NCBI GenBank assembly: GCA_019347855.1
Contig: JAHWKO010000018.1
Span: 1 to 30,128, forward strand
Direction of reading: 5' to 3'
Origin: Actinomycetota bacterium
GTDB taxonomy: Bacteria; Actinomycetota; Nitriliruptoria; Nitriliruptorales; JAHWKO01
DNA length: 30,128 nucleotides
In this document: positions 1-10,491 of the stretch, piece by piece
Position numbering within the stretch: position 1 is the first letter of the stretch
Layout of the letters: each line of letters starts with the position of its first letter
Made by a program: the position numbers and the translations under genes
Notes under the pieces: generated by a model
What the model was told of the DNA's origin: nothing
Databases searched by the model: none
Seen by the model: only the letters and a program-made list of their open reading frames with translations

Positions 1-1
1 G

Positions 2-286
2 AGCGCCCATCAGGACCTGCTCGCCACCCTCGAGGGACGACCGGACGCTGCCGGGGCGCTGCTGTTCACGTGCAACGGGCGCGGGCTCGGGTTCTTCGGG
101 GAGCAGGACCACGACGCGAAGATGGTCGGCAGAGCCCTGACCTCGACGCTCGCCGGGGCGTTCTGCGCCGGGGAGATCGGCCCAGTGGGGGGCGGCAGCC
201 ACGTCCACGGCTTCACCGCGTCGCTCGCGGTGTTCCGTAACGCGACCGAAACGCTCGAGCAAAGGCCGGGAAACGGCGGTACGTGA
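2..286 (+). CDS. FIST domain protein, C-terminal fragment
   Basis: This is the last 94 codons of a gene that begins before the window; the reading frame runs from base 2 to TGA at 284-286. The visible part carries the typical end of a FIST C-terminal domain: [11 protein letters not shown], then FFGEQDHDA, then [11 protein letters not shown], then [14 protein letters not shown] proteins are proposed small-ligand sensors, possibly for amino acids, often tied to signal transduction. Whether this copy is a stand-alone sensor or fused to an output domain cannot be seen because the N-terminus is missing. The next gene, glnB, starts 30 bases downstream on the same strand, so the two may be co-transcribed. 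The tail after the domain ([13 protein letters not shown]) looks disordered. Confidence 0.8.
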   Translation, partial: SAHQDLLATLEGRPDAAGALLFTCNGRGLGFFGEQDHDAKMVGRALTSTLAGAFCAGEIGPVGGGSHVHGFTASLAVFRNATETLEQRPGNGGT

Positions 287-655
<369 letters not shown>

Positions 656-661
656 CGCGAC

Positions 662-3253
662 GTGGCTGACGTCGCGGCCGAGCTCCGCGCGTCGGGCGAG
701 GAGCTGCGCGAGCGTGACCTGACGGTCGCGGGCGCTGCCCGCGCCTGGCGACGCGACCGGACCATGCAGGTGGACGAGGCGCTCGGACGCCTGATCGCGG
801 GCGTCGAGCTGCCCCAAGGTCGGGTCGCGGTCGTCGCCACGGGCGGGTACGGACGGGGGGAGCTCTGCCCGGGCTCCGACATCGACCTCCTGCTGCTCGT
901 CGACCAGGTCGACGACGCGGACCTCGACGGGCTGGTCAAGGCGGTCGTCTACCCGTTGTGGGACGCGGGGCTCACGGTCGGACACGCGGTGCGCACGTCG
1001 GAGGAGGCGGTGGAGCTGGCCCTCGGGGACGTCGACATCGCCACGGCCACGCTCGACGCCCGGACCGTCGCCGGCCCCAGCGACCTCACCGCCCGTACGC
1101 GCGCCGCGCTGATCGCCGAGCTGCAGCGGCGCCCCGCCCGGTTCCTGGACGCCCTGGCCGCCCGCGACGCCGAGCGGCGGATCCGGTACGGGGACGTGGC
1201 CGAGGTCCTGGAACCCGAGCTCAAGGAGGGAGCCGGCGGCCTCCGCGACGTCCAGTCGCTGCGGTGGGCGGCGGCCGCGCTCCTGGGCGACCCCGCGCTC
1301 GACCCGCTGGTCGCGGCAGGGTACCTGTCCGCCGCGGACCGCACCCGGCTCGCACGCGCGTACGCGACCCTGCTCGACGTCCGCGTGGCACTGCACCTCG
1401 ACGCCGGTCACGGGACCGACCGGCTGATCTTCCAGCGCCAGGACCCGGTGGCGGGTCGGCTCGGCCGGGGCGGCGATGGCGCGTCGCTGCTGCACGACCT
1501 GTTCCTCACCGCACGGACGATCGACCACGTCCACCGGGCCGCGTGGGCGGTGATCGGCTCGGACCTCGAACGCCGCGACCGGCGGGGGCGCCTGCTGCGC
1601 CGCCGGACCCGCCCGGTCAGGGACGAGGTCGCCCCGGGGTTCGCGGTGGGCGGAGGCGTCCTGCGACTCACGGACCCGACCGTGCTCCGCGAACCCGACC
1701 TGCCGGTGCGGCTGCTGGAGGCGCTGGCCGTCGCTGACGTGGCCCTCGACCGCCGGAGTGCGGGGACGATCGCCCGGGCCGCGGTCGGTGCCACGCGGGA
1801 CCGTTGGCGGTGGTCGGAGGACGCCCGACGACGGTTCCTCCACGTGCTCTGGCAGGGGAGCACGGCGCTCCCTGCGGTCGGGGAGTTCGACGACCTGGGA
1901 CTGCTCACCACCATGATCCCCGAGTGGGAGCCGGTCCGGGGACGCCCGCAACGCAACCCCTACCACCGCTACAGCCTCGACCGGCACGCCTTCCGAGCGG
2001 TCGCTGCGCTCGCCGACGAGATCCGGCACGAGCCGTGGGCGGTCGCCCGGCTCGAACAGGTCGAGGACCGCGACGCCCTGATCCTGGGGACCCTCCTCCA
2101 CGACGTCGGGAAGGCGTACGGGGAGCCGCACAGCGAGACCGGCGCCCCGGTCGCCAGCGGCATCGCTCGGCGGATGGGGGCGGACTCCTCGACGCGCGAG
2201 ACCGTCAGCCGGTTGGTCCGGCTGCACCTGCTCCTCCCCGAGACCGCAACCCGCCGCGACCTGACCGACGGAGAGCTGATCCGGGACGTCGCGGACACGA
2301 TCGGGGACCGATCGCTCCTGGCGTCGCTGCACCTGCTCGCGGTCGCCGACGGGTCCGCCACCGGTCCCTCGGCGTGGTCGCGGTGGAAGGCCACACTGGT
2401 CGCGGAGCTCGTCGGGAAGGTCGAACAGGTCATGGCTGGAGCAGGGACGGACGACGTCGTCGACGGTGCGGTCGACACCGCCGCCGAGGCGCAACGGGTA
2501 GCCCCCGAGATGGGCGTCGACCCGGACGTGGTCCGGGCACACCTCGCGGAGCTGCCAGCCAGGTACGCGGCCTCGGTCTCGGCGCGGGCGGTCGTGCGTC
2601 ACGCTGGTGCCGCGGCCACCCCGCTGGCGCCCAGCGAGGTCCGCCCTCGGGTGACCCCGGCGGAGCACGCCGATGGCCCCCACGAGCATGACGACCTGGA
2701 CGTCGTGGCCCGGGACCGCCCCGGTCTGTTCGCGAAGGTCGCCGGTGTGCTGGCACTGCACGGGGGATCGATCGTCTCGGCGCACGCGTTCACACGATCC
2801 GACGGGATCGCGGTCGACACCTTCCAGGTCCGCCGCCCCGAGGACGTCGCCAGCGGCAGGTTCTGGGCGGCCGTCGAGGGGGACCTCGTCGAAGCGGTCG
2901 CGGGCCGTCTGGCGCTGCGGGCGCGGGTGGACCGCCGGGCGTCGTCGTTCCGCCAGCCCCGTCCGGTCGGGCCGGCGGTCCCCGTCCGGGTCGAGATCGA
3001 GACCGACGCCGGCGGGCGCTCGACGGTCGTCGAGGTGCACGCCGAGGACGGGGTGGGTGTCCTGTTCCGGATCGTCACCGCACTGGCCGAGCTCGAGCTC
3101 GACATCGTCGCGGCGCGCGTCGACACCGTCGGTCGTGAGGTGGTGGACGTGTTCTACGTCCGCGATGCGGAGGGCCAGCCCCTCGACGAGGACCACGCGC
3201 ACGAGGTGGTGCTGGCGGTCCAGGGCGCGCTCGCTCAGACCTCCAGCGACTGA
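662..3253 (+). CDS. glnD: [Protein-PII] nucleotidyltransferase / deuridylylating enzyme GlnD
   Basis: An 863-residue bifunctional nitrogen sensor that modifies and demodifies PII in response to glutamine. The nucleotidyltransferase motif GGYGRGELCPGSDIDLLLL spans residues 61-79, with metal-binding Asp73 and Asp75. The central helical region includes ELKEGAGGLRD. The HD phosphohydrolase motif LLHDVGK has His480 and Asp481. Two C-terminal ACT domains, expected to bind glutamine, begin near residues 680 (ARDRPGLFAKVAGVL) and 788 (EDGVGVLFRIV). All expected domains are intact and the length is normal. The GTG start at 662 has no obvious Shine-Dalgarno sequence and lies 6 bases after the glnB stop, suggesting coupled translation. 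In actinobacteria the homologue adenylylates rather than uridylylates PII; the sequence does not tell which nucleotide is used here. Confidence 0.95.
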   Translation: MADVAAELRASGEELRERDLTVAGAARAWRRDRTMQVDEALGRLIAGVELPQGRVAVVATGGYGRGELCPGSDIDLLLLVDQVDDADLDGLVKAVVYPLWDAGLTVGHAVRTSEEAVELALGDVDIATATLDARTVAGPSDLTARTRAALIAELQRRPARFLDALAARDAERRIRYGDVAEVLEPELKEGAGGLRDVQSLRWAAAALLGDPALDPLVAAGYLSAADRTRLARAYATLLDVRVALHLDAGHGTDRLIFQRQDPVAGRLGRGGDGASLLHDLFLTARTIDHVHRAAWAVIGSDLERRDRRGRLLRRRTRPVRDEVAPGFAVGGGVLRLTDPTVLREPDLPVRLLEALAVADVALDRRSAGTIARAAVGATRDRWRWSEDARRRFLHVLWQGSTALPAVGEFDDLGLLTTMIPEWEPVRGRPQRNPYHRYSLDRHAFRAVAALADEIRHEPWAVARLEQVEDRDALILGTLLHDVGKAYGEPHSETGAPVASGIARRMGADSSTRETVSRLVRLHLLLPETATRRDLTDGELIRDVADTIGDRSLLASLHLLAVADGSATGPSAWSRWKATLVAELVGKVEQVMAGAGTDDVVDGAVDTAAEAQRVAPEMGVDPDVVRAHLAELPARYAASVSARAVVRHAGAAATPLAPSEVRPRVTPAEHADGPHEHDDLDVVARDRPGLFAKVAGVLALHGGSIVSAHAFTRSDGIAVDTFQVRRPEDVASGRFWAAVEGDLVEAVAGRLALRARVDRRASSFRQPRPVGPAVPVRVEIETDAGGRSTVVEVHAEDGVGVLFRIVTALAELELDIVAARVDTVGREVVDVFYVRDAEGQPLDEDHAHEVVLAVQGALAQTSSD

Positions 3254-3269
3254 CGACGCGGCGGTCGTC
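3252..3269. terminator. Small hairpin between convergent glnD and fumC
   Basis: GACGAC (3252-3257) and GTCGTC (3264-3269) form a perfect 6-bp stem with a six-base loop. It overlaps the glnD stop codon and sits in the 46-bp gap before the end of fumC on the other strand. There is no T-run, so it is at best an actinobacterial-style terminator for one or both genes. A stem this short may be chance in GC-rich DNA. Confidence 0.3.
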
Positions 3270-3299
3270 TCGAGGTGGCGCTCCCGGTCGACACGCGGG

Positions 3300-4691
<1,392 letters not shown>

Positions 4692-4761
4692 GGGTGCTCC
4701 AGGTGTCGGTCCCCACGAGTCGTACCAGAGCCCCGACGCGTCGTGCGACCTCGACCCCCAC

Positions 4762-4767
4762 TATCGT
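4762..4767 (+). promoter_or_regulatory. Candidate -10 element upstream of threonine ammonia-lyase
   Basis: TATCGT fits the actinobacterial -10 pattern TANNNT and lies 27 bases before the ilvA Shine-Dalgarno-to-start region, inside the 102-bp divergent spacer with fumC. No convincing -35 hexamer is present at the usual distance, which is common for actinobacterial promoters. The call rests on position and one hexamer only. Confidence 0.25.
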
Positions 4768-4793
4768 GCCTGACCCGACGCCTCGGAGGCCAG

Positions 4794-6008
4794 GTGGAGC
4801 TCGTCAGCGCCGACGCGGTCCGCGATGCGGCCGAGCGGTTGGCGGGCATCCTGCAGCCCACCCCGGTGGAACCGTCCCGTGCGTTGTCGGAAGCGACCGG
4901 GGGCGAGGTCCTCCTGAAGTGCGAGAACCTCCAGCGCACGGGCTCGTTCAAGCTGCGGGGCGCGTACAACCGCATCCACCGGCTCACCGACGAGCAGCGG
5001 GCCGGCGGTGTGGTGTGCGCCTCCGCGGGGAACCACGCGCAGGGTGTCGCGCTCGCCGCGACGCTGCAGGGGGTCTCGTCGACCGTGTTCATGCCCGAGC
5101 AGGCGCCTATCCCCAAGGTCGAGGCGACCCGGGCGTACGGGGCCGACGTCCGGCTCACCGGGACGAGCTTCGACGAGGCGCTGCACGAGGCGATCGCGTT
5201 CGCGGACAGCAACGGCCGCGTCTTCGTCCATCCGTTCGACCACCGGGACATCATCGCGGGGCAGGGGACCCTGGGGCTGGAGCTCGTCGAGCAGGTCCCG
5301 GAGCTCGCTGATGGGGGGACGGTCGTCGTGCCGGTCGGCGGGGGCGGGTTGTGCTCGGGTGTTGCTGTCGCCCTGCGCGACGCCGCGCCCCACGTGCGCA
5401 TCATCGGGGTGCAGGCGGCGGGCGCTGCGGCGTTCCGCCGCTCCCTCGCCGCCGGTGAACCCGTCGACGCCCCGGACGTCGAGACGATCGCCGACGGCAT
5501 CGCCGTCAAGCGCCCCGGTGAGCTGACGCTGCACCACATCGACGAGCTCGTCGACGAGATCGTCGAGGTCCCGGACGACGCGATCGCCCGTGCGCTGCTG
5601 CTGCTCCTCGAACGGGCGAAGCTGCTGGTCGAGCCCGCGGGGGCCGCCGGGGTCGCCGCGCTCCTCGAAGGAGCCGAGTTCACGTCGCCGACGGTGGCGG
5701 TCGTGTCCGGCGGCAACATCGACCCGCTCGTCCTCCAGCACGTCATCACGTCCGGCCTCACGGCCGAGGGGCGCTTCGTCACCGTCCGCACCCGCGTGCC
5801 GGACAAGCCGGGAGAGCTCCACCGCCTGCTCGGCATCCTCGCCGAGGAGAGAGCCAACGTGGTCGCGGTCGAGCACCACCGGTTCGGACGGCGACTCCAG
5901 CTCGAGGAGGTCGAGGTCATCATCGAGCTCGAGACGCGGGGCCCCGACCACATCGCCCGGATCCGCGAGCGGCTCCGGGACTCGGACTACCCCGTCGACC
6001 GGATGTGA
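4794..6008 (+). CDS. ilvA: Threonine ammonia-lyase with C-terminal ACT domain
   Basis: A 404-residue PLP enzyme of fold type II that deaminates threonine (and often serine) to 2-oxobutyrate and ammonia, the entry step to isoleucine. The PLP lysine is Lys53 in GSFKLRGAYN. SAGNHAQGVA follows, and the phosphate-binding glycine loop VPVGGGGL lies near residue 180. A single ACT domain occupies roughly residues 325-400 (VTVRTRVPDKPGELHRLL), giving the roughly 400-residue form rather than the longer E. coli IlvA with a double ACT-like domain. GTG at 4794 follows GGAGG at 4785-4789; no ATG occurs until well inside the PLP domain. The stop overlaps a possible GTG start of the glycosidase gene. A biosynthetic versus catabolic role cannot be decided; no other branched-chain genes are nearby. 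Confidence 0.9.
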   Translation: MELVSADAVRDAAERLAGILQPTPVEPSRALSEATGGEVLLKCENLQRTGSFKLRGAYNRIHRLTDEQRAGGVVCASAGNHAQGVALAATLQGVSSTVFMPEQAPIPKVEATRAYGADVRLTGTSFDEALHEAIAFADSNGRVFVHPFDHRDIIAGQGTLGLELVEQVPELADGGTVVVPVGGGGLCSGVAVALRDAAPHVRIIGVQAAGAAAFRRSLAAGEPVDAPDVETIADGIAVKRPGELTLHHIDELVDEIVEVPDDAIARALLLLLERAKLLVEPAGAAGVAALLEGAEFTSPTVAVVSGGNIDPLVLQHVITSGLTAEGRFVTVRTRVPDKPGELHRLLGILAEERANVVAVEHHRFGRRLQLEEVEVIIELETRGPDHIARIRERLRDSDYPVDRM

Positions 6009-8425
6009 CCGTGCGGATATCGACGGTCGCGCTCGCCACCGTCCTGACCGCCCTCTCGTTCGTCGGTCCGGTCCACGCCCAGGATCCCGAGACCCCGATC
6101 CCGGGGTTCGAGGACTGCTTCCAGGGCTTCGCGATGCCCGGCCCCAGCGGGGAGATCTACGGGCCGACCGACATCAACGCCCAGACGAGCAACGCCCGGA
6201 TGGCGGTCGCCCTGAACGACGAGGGGTCGATCACCGTCCTGCGCTGGCCGAGACCCTCGTTCTACGATCAGATCAAGTACCGGACGTCCTCTCGTGATCT
6301 GGACCGGTTCGGGGCGCTGGTCAACGAAGGCGCGTTCCTCGGGCTCGCGGTCGACACCGGCGACGGCTTCGCAACGACCTGGCTGCGCGACATGCCGGAC
6401 ATCAGCCAGCGCCATCCCGACGACCGCAACGACGTCGTCGAGACCACGTACGCAGACCCCGACCTAGGACTCCGTGTCACGGTCCGCGACGTCACCGCGG
6501 TCGACCTCGACGTCCTCGCACGTGAGGTGACGGTCACCCGGACCGCCGGCTCGCCCGCCCAGGCCGTGCGGCTGGTGGCCTTCGAGAACCTCAACCTCGT
6601 CTACACGAAGGTCGCCTACGTCCCCGGCCGGGACTGGTGCAGCGAGGAGCTCAACGTCGATACCGCCACGTACGACGTCGACGCCGACGCGATCGTCCAC
6701 CACGCCTCGGGTGTGGACGAGTCCACGGGGGAACCGTCGAGCGTCGCGGTCGCGATGGCCTTCGCCGGCGCTTCCGACCAGCACCAGGTCGGCGGTGACG
6801 CCCACGAGGGCACCGCTCTGCCTGCGGGGAAGGCCCCCGGCCCGACCCAGGACGCCTACGAGGACGCGGCGGACGGTGAGCTCAACGGCGGCAGCTCGTA
6901 CGAGGGACAGACGACCGGGGCGTTGACGGCGGACCTCGACCTCACGGACGGATCCGACACCAGGACGGTGCTGTTCGCCGGCGCCCCGGACACGGCCGGG
7001 GTCCTCGAGGTCCTGGACCAGGCTCGGGCACACAGCGTCGACGACCTCGTTGCCGACAAGCGCGCGTGGTTCGAGGACCTCCTGTCCGACGCGCCCCTCC
7101 CGGTCACCGAGGACCCGGCCGTGCTGGCCCTGGCGAACCGCGCACTGGTCACGCTCGTGTCGGTGTACGACCGCGGGTCCGGTGCGATCGTGGCGTCGAT
7201 CGCCACCCAGAGCCCGTACGGCGAGGACTGGCCGCGGGACGGCGCGTTCTTCGACCACGCGCTGGACCTGATCGGCCGGAACGGTTGGGTCGACACGCGC
7301 GTGCGGTGGTACGCGTCCCTGCAGTCGAAGGGGGAGCTCGGCACCGACAACCCGTTCGCTGACCTCTACCAGCAGGCGGTGGTGCCGCCGGGGAACTGGG
7401 CGATGAACTACTACGCCGACGGGGTGGTGGGAGGCCCGATCCCGTGGGAGATCGACGAGACCGGCTACACACTGTGGCTGTTCTGGGACCACTACGCCGC
7501 GACCGGCGACCCGCAGGACCTCCGGGACGTCTACCCGGCGATCCGGCGGGCGGCCGACTTCCTGACCGACTGCGTGGACCCGACGACCGGGCTGCAGTGC
7601 TACGCGATCGAGGATGACAACCCCCAGCCGCGCCAGACGATCCACGGTGCGGGCCCGGTGTGGCTGGGGCTCGACTCGGCGGTTAAGGCCGCGGAGGTGC
7701 TGGGCGAGACCGCGGACGCGGAGCGCTGGACATCCCGCCGCGAGGAGCTACGGACCGCGATCGAGGGCGAGCTGTACACGGACGGGTCGTACGGCGGCGG
7801 GAACGGCGTCATCGTGTGGCCGGTCTGCTTCCACCCGTACGACCACGAGCGGTTCGAACCCAGCCAGTACGACGCGATCTGGGGGCGGCTCGCCCCTACC
7901 TTCGAGGAACCGCAGCCCGGCGATCCCCAGGCTGGCCTCTACGAGTCCAAGGGCTTGATCGCGTTGGTCAAGGCGCAGCGCGATGACCCGGTTCGTCTCG
8001 CCCAGGTCCGTCGCGGCCTCACCTGGATCGCCGAGCACCACGCCGAGCCGGGCACCCACATCATGGGCGAGGAGTGGCTCACCGAGGACGGCGAGGTCGT
8101 CTCGACCGTGTCGCAGCCGCACGTCTGGGAGCAGATCCTGTTCTACCTCGCGTCGCTCGAAGCGTGGCCACCGGCGGAGCTCGCCGACGCCCCCACCGAC
8201 TGCGCGGACGTGATCGGCCGGTTGCGGGGCGACGTCACACTGGCCGCCCCCGACGGTGGCGGGGCGCCGGACGGTGGCGCACCCGACGGGTCGACCCGTG
8301 GTGGTCCCGGGGCTACCCCGGCGACCGGCTCGTCCCTCCCGGCTGCTGCCGGCGTGGTGCTGGTCCTGCTCTCGCTCACCAGGTGGCGAGGATCCGTCGA
8401 GCGGTCCGCAGCGCGAACGCCATGA
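6005..8425 (+). CDS. Secreted GH15-like (glucoamylase-type) glycosidase with C-terminal membrane or sorting tail
   Basis: An 806-residue exported protein. Residues 1-27 form a signal peptide ending VGPVHA. The N-terminal half resembles the beta-sandwich domain that precedes bacterial glucoamylase barrels. The C-terminal half looks like an (alpha/alpha)6 barrel: WPRDG at residues 409-413 and WEIDETGYTLWLFWDHY from 481, where Glu482 and Asp484 are candidate catalytic residues. A second acidic candidate is in PHVWEQ near residue 706. After a Gly/Asp/Pro linker (GGGAPDGGAPDG) come GATPATG, a hydrophobic stretch and a basic end, like a cell-wall sorting or membrane-anchor tail. The substrate is unknown; alpha-glucan is the family default. 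Two GTG starts exist, 6005 (overlapping the ilvA TGA) and 6011, and neither has a clear Shine-Dalgarno sequence. The last 50 bp overlap the convergent oxidoreductase gene. Confidence 0.75.
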   Translation: MTVRISTVALATVLTALSFVGPVHAQDPETPIPGFEDCFQGFAMPGPSGEIYGPTDINAQTSNARMAVALNDEGSITVLRWPRPSFYDQIKYRTSSRDLDRFGALVNEGAFLGLAVDTGDGFATTWLRDMPDISQRHPDDRNDVVETTYADPDLGLRVTVRDVTAVDLDVLAREVTVTRTAGSPAQAVRLVAFENLNLVYTKVAYVPGRDWCSEELNVDTATYDVDADAIVHHASGVDESTGEPSSVAVAMAFAGASDQHQVGGDAHEGTALPAGKAPGPTQDAYEDAADGELNGGSSYEGQTTGALTADLDLTDGSDTRTVLFAGAPDTAGVLEVLDQARAHSVDDLVADKRAWFEDLLSDAPLPVTEDPAVLALANRALVTLVSVYDRGSGAIVASIATQSPYGEDWPRDGAFFDHALDLIGRNGWVDTRVRWYASLQSKGELGTDNPFADLYQQAVVPPGNWAMNYYADGVVGGPIPWEIDETGYTLWLFWDHYAATGDPQDLRDVYPAIRRAADFLTDCVDPTTGLQCYAIEDDNPQPRQTIHGAGPVWLGLDSAVKAAEVLGETADAERWTSRREELRTAIEGELYTDGSYGGGNGVIVWPVCFHPYDHERFEPSQYDAIWGRLAPTFEEPQPGDPQAGLYESKGLIALVKAQRDDPVRLAQVRRGLTWIAEHHAEPGTHIMGEEWLTEDGEVVSTVSQPHVWEQILFYLASLEAWPPAELADAPTDCADVIGRLRGDVTLAAPDGGGAPDGGAPDGSTRGGPGATPATGSSLPAAAGVVLVLLSLTRWRGSVERSAARTP

Positions 8426-10352
8426 TCGTCACCTGGGGGTTGACCCCCAGGCACGACGGCAGCGAGGACGCGTCCGCCACCCACAGCCCGCCGGTGCCCC
8501 GGACCGCGCCCCACGGATCGCTGGGGGCGTCCGGATCTGCTCCGATCCGGTGGGTCCCGACCGGGTGGTAGGCGGACAGCTTCAGCACCTCCGGGGGCAC
8601 GCCCTCGTCGCGGATCCGGCGGACGTCACCGTGGGAGGTCGCCCAGCGCTGGCCGGGGCGGCCGACCAGCACCCGTTCCGCGCCGGCCTCGAGGAACGCC
8701 TCGGCGACCCACGCGAACCCGACCGCGATCCGGCGGCGGTCGTGCCGGGACAGGGTGTAGGTCGCCAGCGGCCGGCCCACCGGCCCGGAGCGCACCCGCC
8801 CCGTCGTCGAGTCCTCGATCAGGAACCCACAGGTCGCGGTGCGGGGCGCCGCCGCGAGCAGTCCCTTCAGCTCGTGCCCCGTGAACGGCATCTGGCCACC
8901 GGTCAGCGGCGGGGCGGCGCTGGTCGCCTCGATCATGATCCCGTGCTCGTCGAACAGCGCGTCGGTCGCCCAGGACTGGTTCACGCCCCGCCACGACCGC
9001 ACGTCGTCGGGCATCACCGCGGCGACGCCGATCGCCGGGTGGATCTGGAGGTTGCGCCCGCGGGTCCCGGTCGGATCGCCGACCCCTGACCGGGACAGCA
9101 GCACCGGCGTGTGGAACGCGCCCGCCGCGACGACCACGGCCTCGGCATCGATCCGGATCCGCCGGCGCTCCCGATCGAGCGGGCCCGGGTCGAGGACGGT
9201 CGCCTCGACCCCCCGTGCGCGACCGGCGGCGACCACGACGCGGTCCACCCGGGTGCGCGCCACGATGCGTGCTCCCGCCGCCACCGCCCGCGGCAGCCAC
9301 GTCAGGTGGACGGCCTGCTTGGCCTCGAACGGGCAGCCGACCACCGCCTCCCCGCAGCCCCGGCACCCGCGCTGGTTCCGGGCGACCACGTGCCCGTCCG
9401 CGCCGACGGCGGTCGCGCCCCGTTCGAACACCTCCGCGTTGCACCCGAGGACCTCCCTCGGCGGGCGCCCCACCCCCTGCACCTCCTCGACCTCCTGGAA
9501 GAGCGGCGCGAGGTCACCCGGGCGGGCGTCATCCAGGCCGTGGTCGCGTACCCACCGTTCCAGCACGCGGTCGGGGGCGCGGTAGCAGGTGCCGGCGTTC
9601 ACCACGGTTGTCCCCCCCACGGCCCGTCCGAGGGGGACCGGGATCGGCGGGAGGCCGATCGTGCCGGTCAGGCCCAGGTCGCGGTACAGCCGCACGAACC
9701 GTGGCCATACCCCCTCCTCGAGCAGCTCCTCGCGGCGGACCGCTCCCCCCTCCTCGACGACCACCACGTCCAGCCCGGCCTCGGCGAGGGTCGCCGCGAC
9801 CGGGGCGCCCCCCGCGCCGGACCCCACCACCACGACGTCGCACCGGATCCGAGGCGGCACGTCCGGCCAGGTCGCGACCTGCAGGTCCGGCCGGTGGGGG
9901 ACCGGTCCGCGGTCCCCACACGCTCGGAGCAGCTCCGCGCGGTCGTACCCGATCGTGGTCGCGACCTCGGGATCCGACAGGTAGGGGTTGACCAGCAGGT
10001 GCTTGAGCAGCTCGACCTGACCCGCGCGCAGGGGGTTGCGGCTCGCGGACGCCCCTGCCACCGCCTGCCGACGGATAGGGGCGGGTAGCCGGCTGAAGCG
10101 GCGACCGTGCGTGAGGAGCGTCCAGAGCTCGAACGCCCACAGGGCGAGTCGGACGACCAGCGCGATCGGTCGCTGGACCCGGTCGTCCAGCAGCCGGACG
10201 GCCTCGTCGACCGCGACCGTGCCCGACGCAGTCGGGGTCCCACCCGCCGGGAGCAGCGCGTCCGCGGCCGCCACGAGTATCCGCCGCTCGGACGGTCGCG
10301 CGGGACCCACGAGGACCTCCTGTTGCGGATCTGGGCGGAGGAAGTACAGCAT
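8376..10352 (-). CDS. GMC-family FAD oxidoreductase, long-chain alcohol / sterol oxidase type
   Basis: A 658-residue flavoprotein. An N-terminal helical domain (residues 1-155, with SERRILVAAADALLP and LLKHLLVNPYLSD) is characteristic of the long-chain fatty alcohol oxidase branch. The FAD-binding Rossmann motif VVVGSGAGGAPVA lies near residues 170-182. The GMC C-terminal domain carries AYHPVGTHRIGAD near 595, which holds the expected catalytic histidine, and ends with DASSLPSCLGVNPQVTIMA. A cysteine cluster, GCRGCGEAVVGC near 326-337, matches the ferredoxin-like segment seen in this branch, with three cysteines. ATG at 10352 is the only in-frame ATG that fits, with GGTGGAG 10 bases upstream; the frame stays open further upstream but that region is mce leader DNA. 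It is divergent from the mce cluster, so oxidation of an imported lipid or sterol is plausible but inferred. Confidence 0.85.
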   Translation of the reverse strand: MLYFLRPDPQQEVLVGPARPSERRILVAAADALLPAGGTPTASGTVAVDEAVRLLDDRVQRPIALVVRLALWAFELWTLLTHGRRFSRLPAPIRRQAVAGASASRNPLRAGQVELLKHLLVNPYLSDPEVATTIGYDRAELLRACGDRGPVPHRPDLQVATWPDVPPRIRCDVVVVGSGAGGAPVAATLAEAGLDVVVVEEGGAVRREELLEEGVWPRFVRLYRDLGLTGTIGLPPIPVPLGRAVGGTTVVNAGTCYRAPDRVLERWVRDHGLDDARPGDLAPLFQEVEEVQGVGRPPREVLGCNAEVFERGATAVGADGHVVARNQRGCRGCGEAVVGCPFEAKQAVHLTWLPRAVAAGARIVARTRVDRVVVAAGRARGVEATVLDPGPLDRERRRIRIDAEAVVVAAGAFHTPVLLSRSGVGDPTGTRGRNLQIHPAIGVAAVMPDDVRSWRGVNQSWATDALFDEHGIMIEATSAAPPLTGGQMPFTGHELKGLLAAAPRTATCGFLIEDSTTGRVRSGPVGRPLATYTLSRHDRRRIAVGFAWVAEAFLEAGAERVLVGRPGQRWATSHGDVRRIRDEGVPPEVLKLSAYHPVGTHRIGADPDAPSDPWGAVRGTGGLWVADASSLPSCLGVNPQVTIMAFALRTARRILATW

Positions 10353-10491
10353 CTCGTGCAAGCTCCACCCAGATGCGCACCAGCTGGACCGGGAACGAGA
10401 CGCCGGAACGGTATCCGGCTCATCGTTCCGAGGGCGACCTCGCCCCGCCTCTGGTAGAAACGGGGGGGCCAGGACCCTCAGGGAGCCCAGG

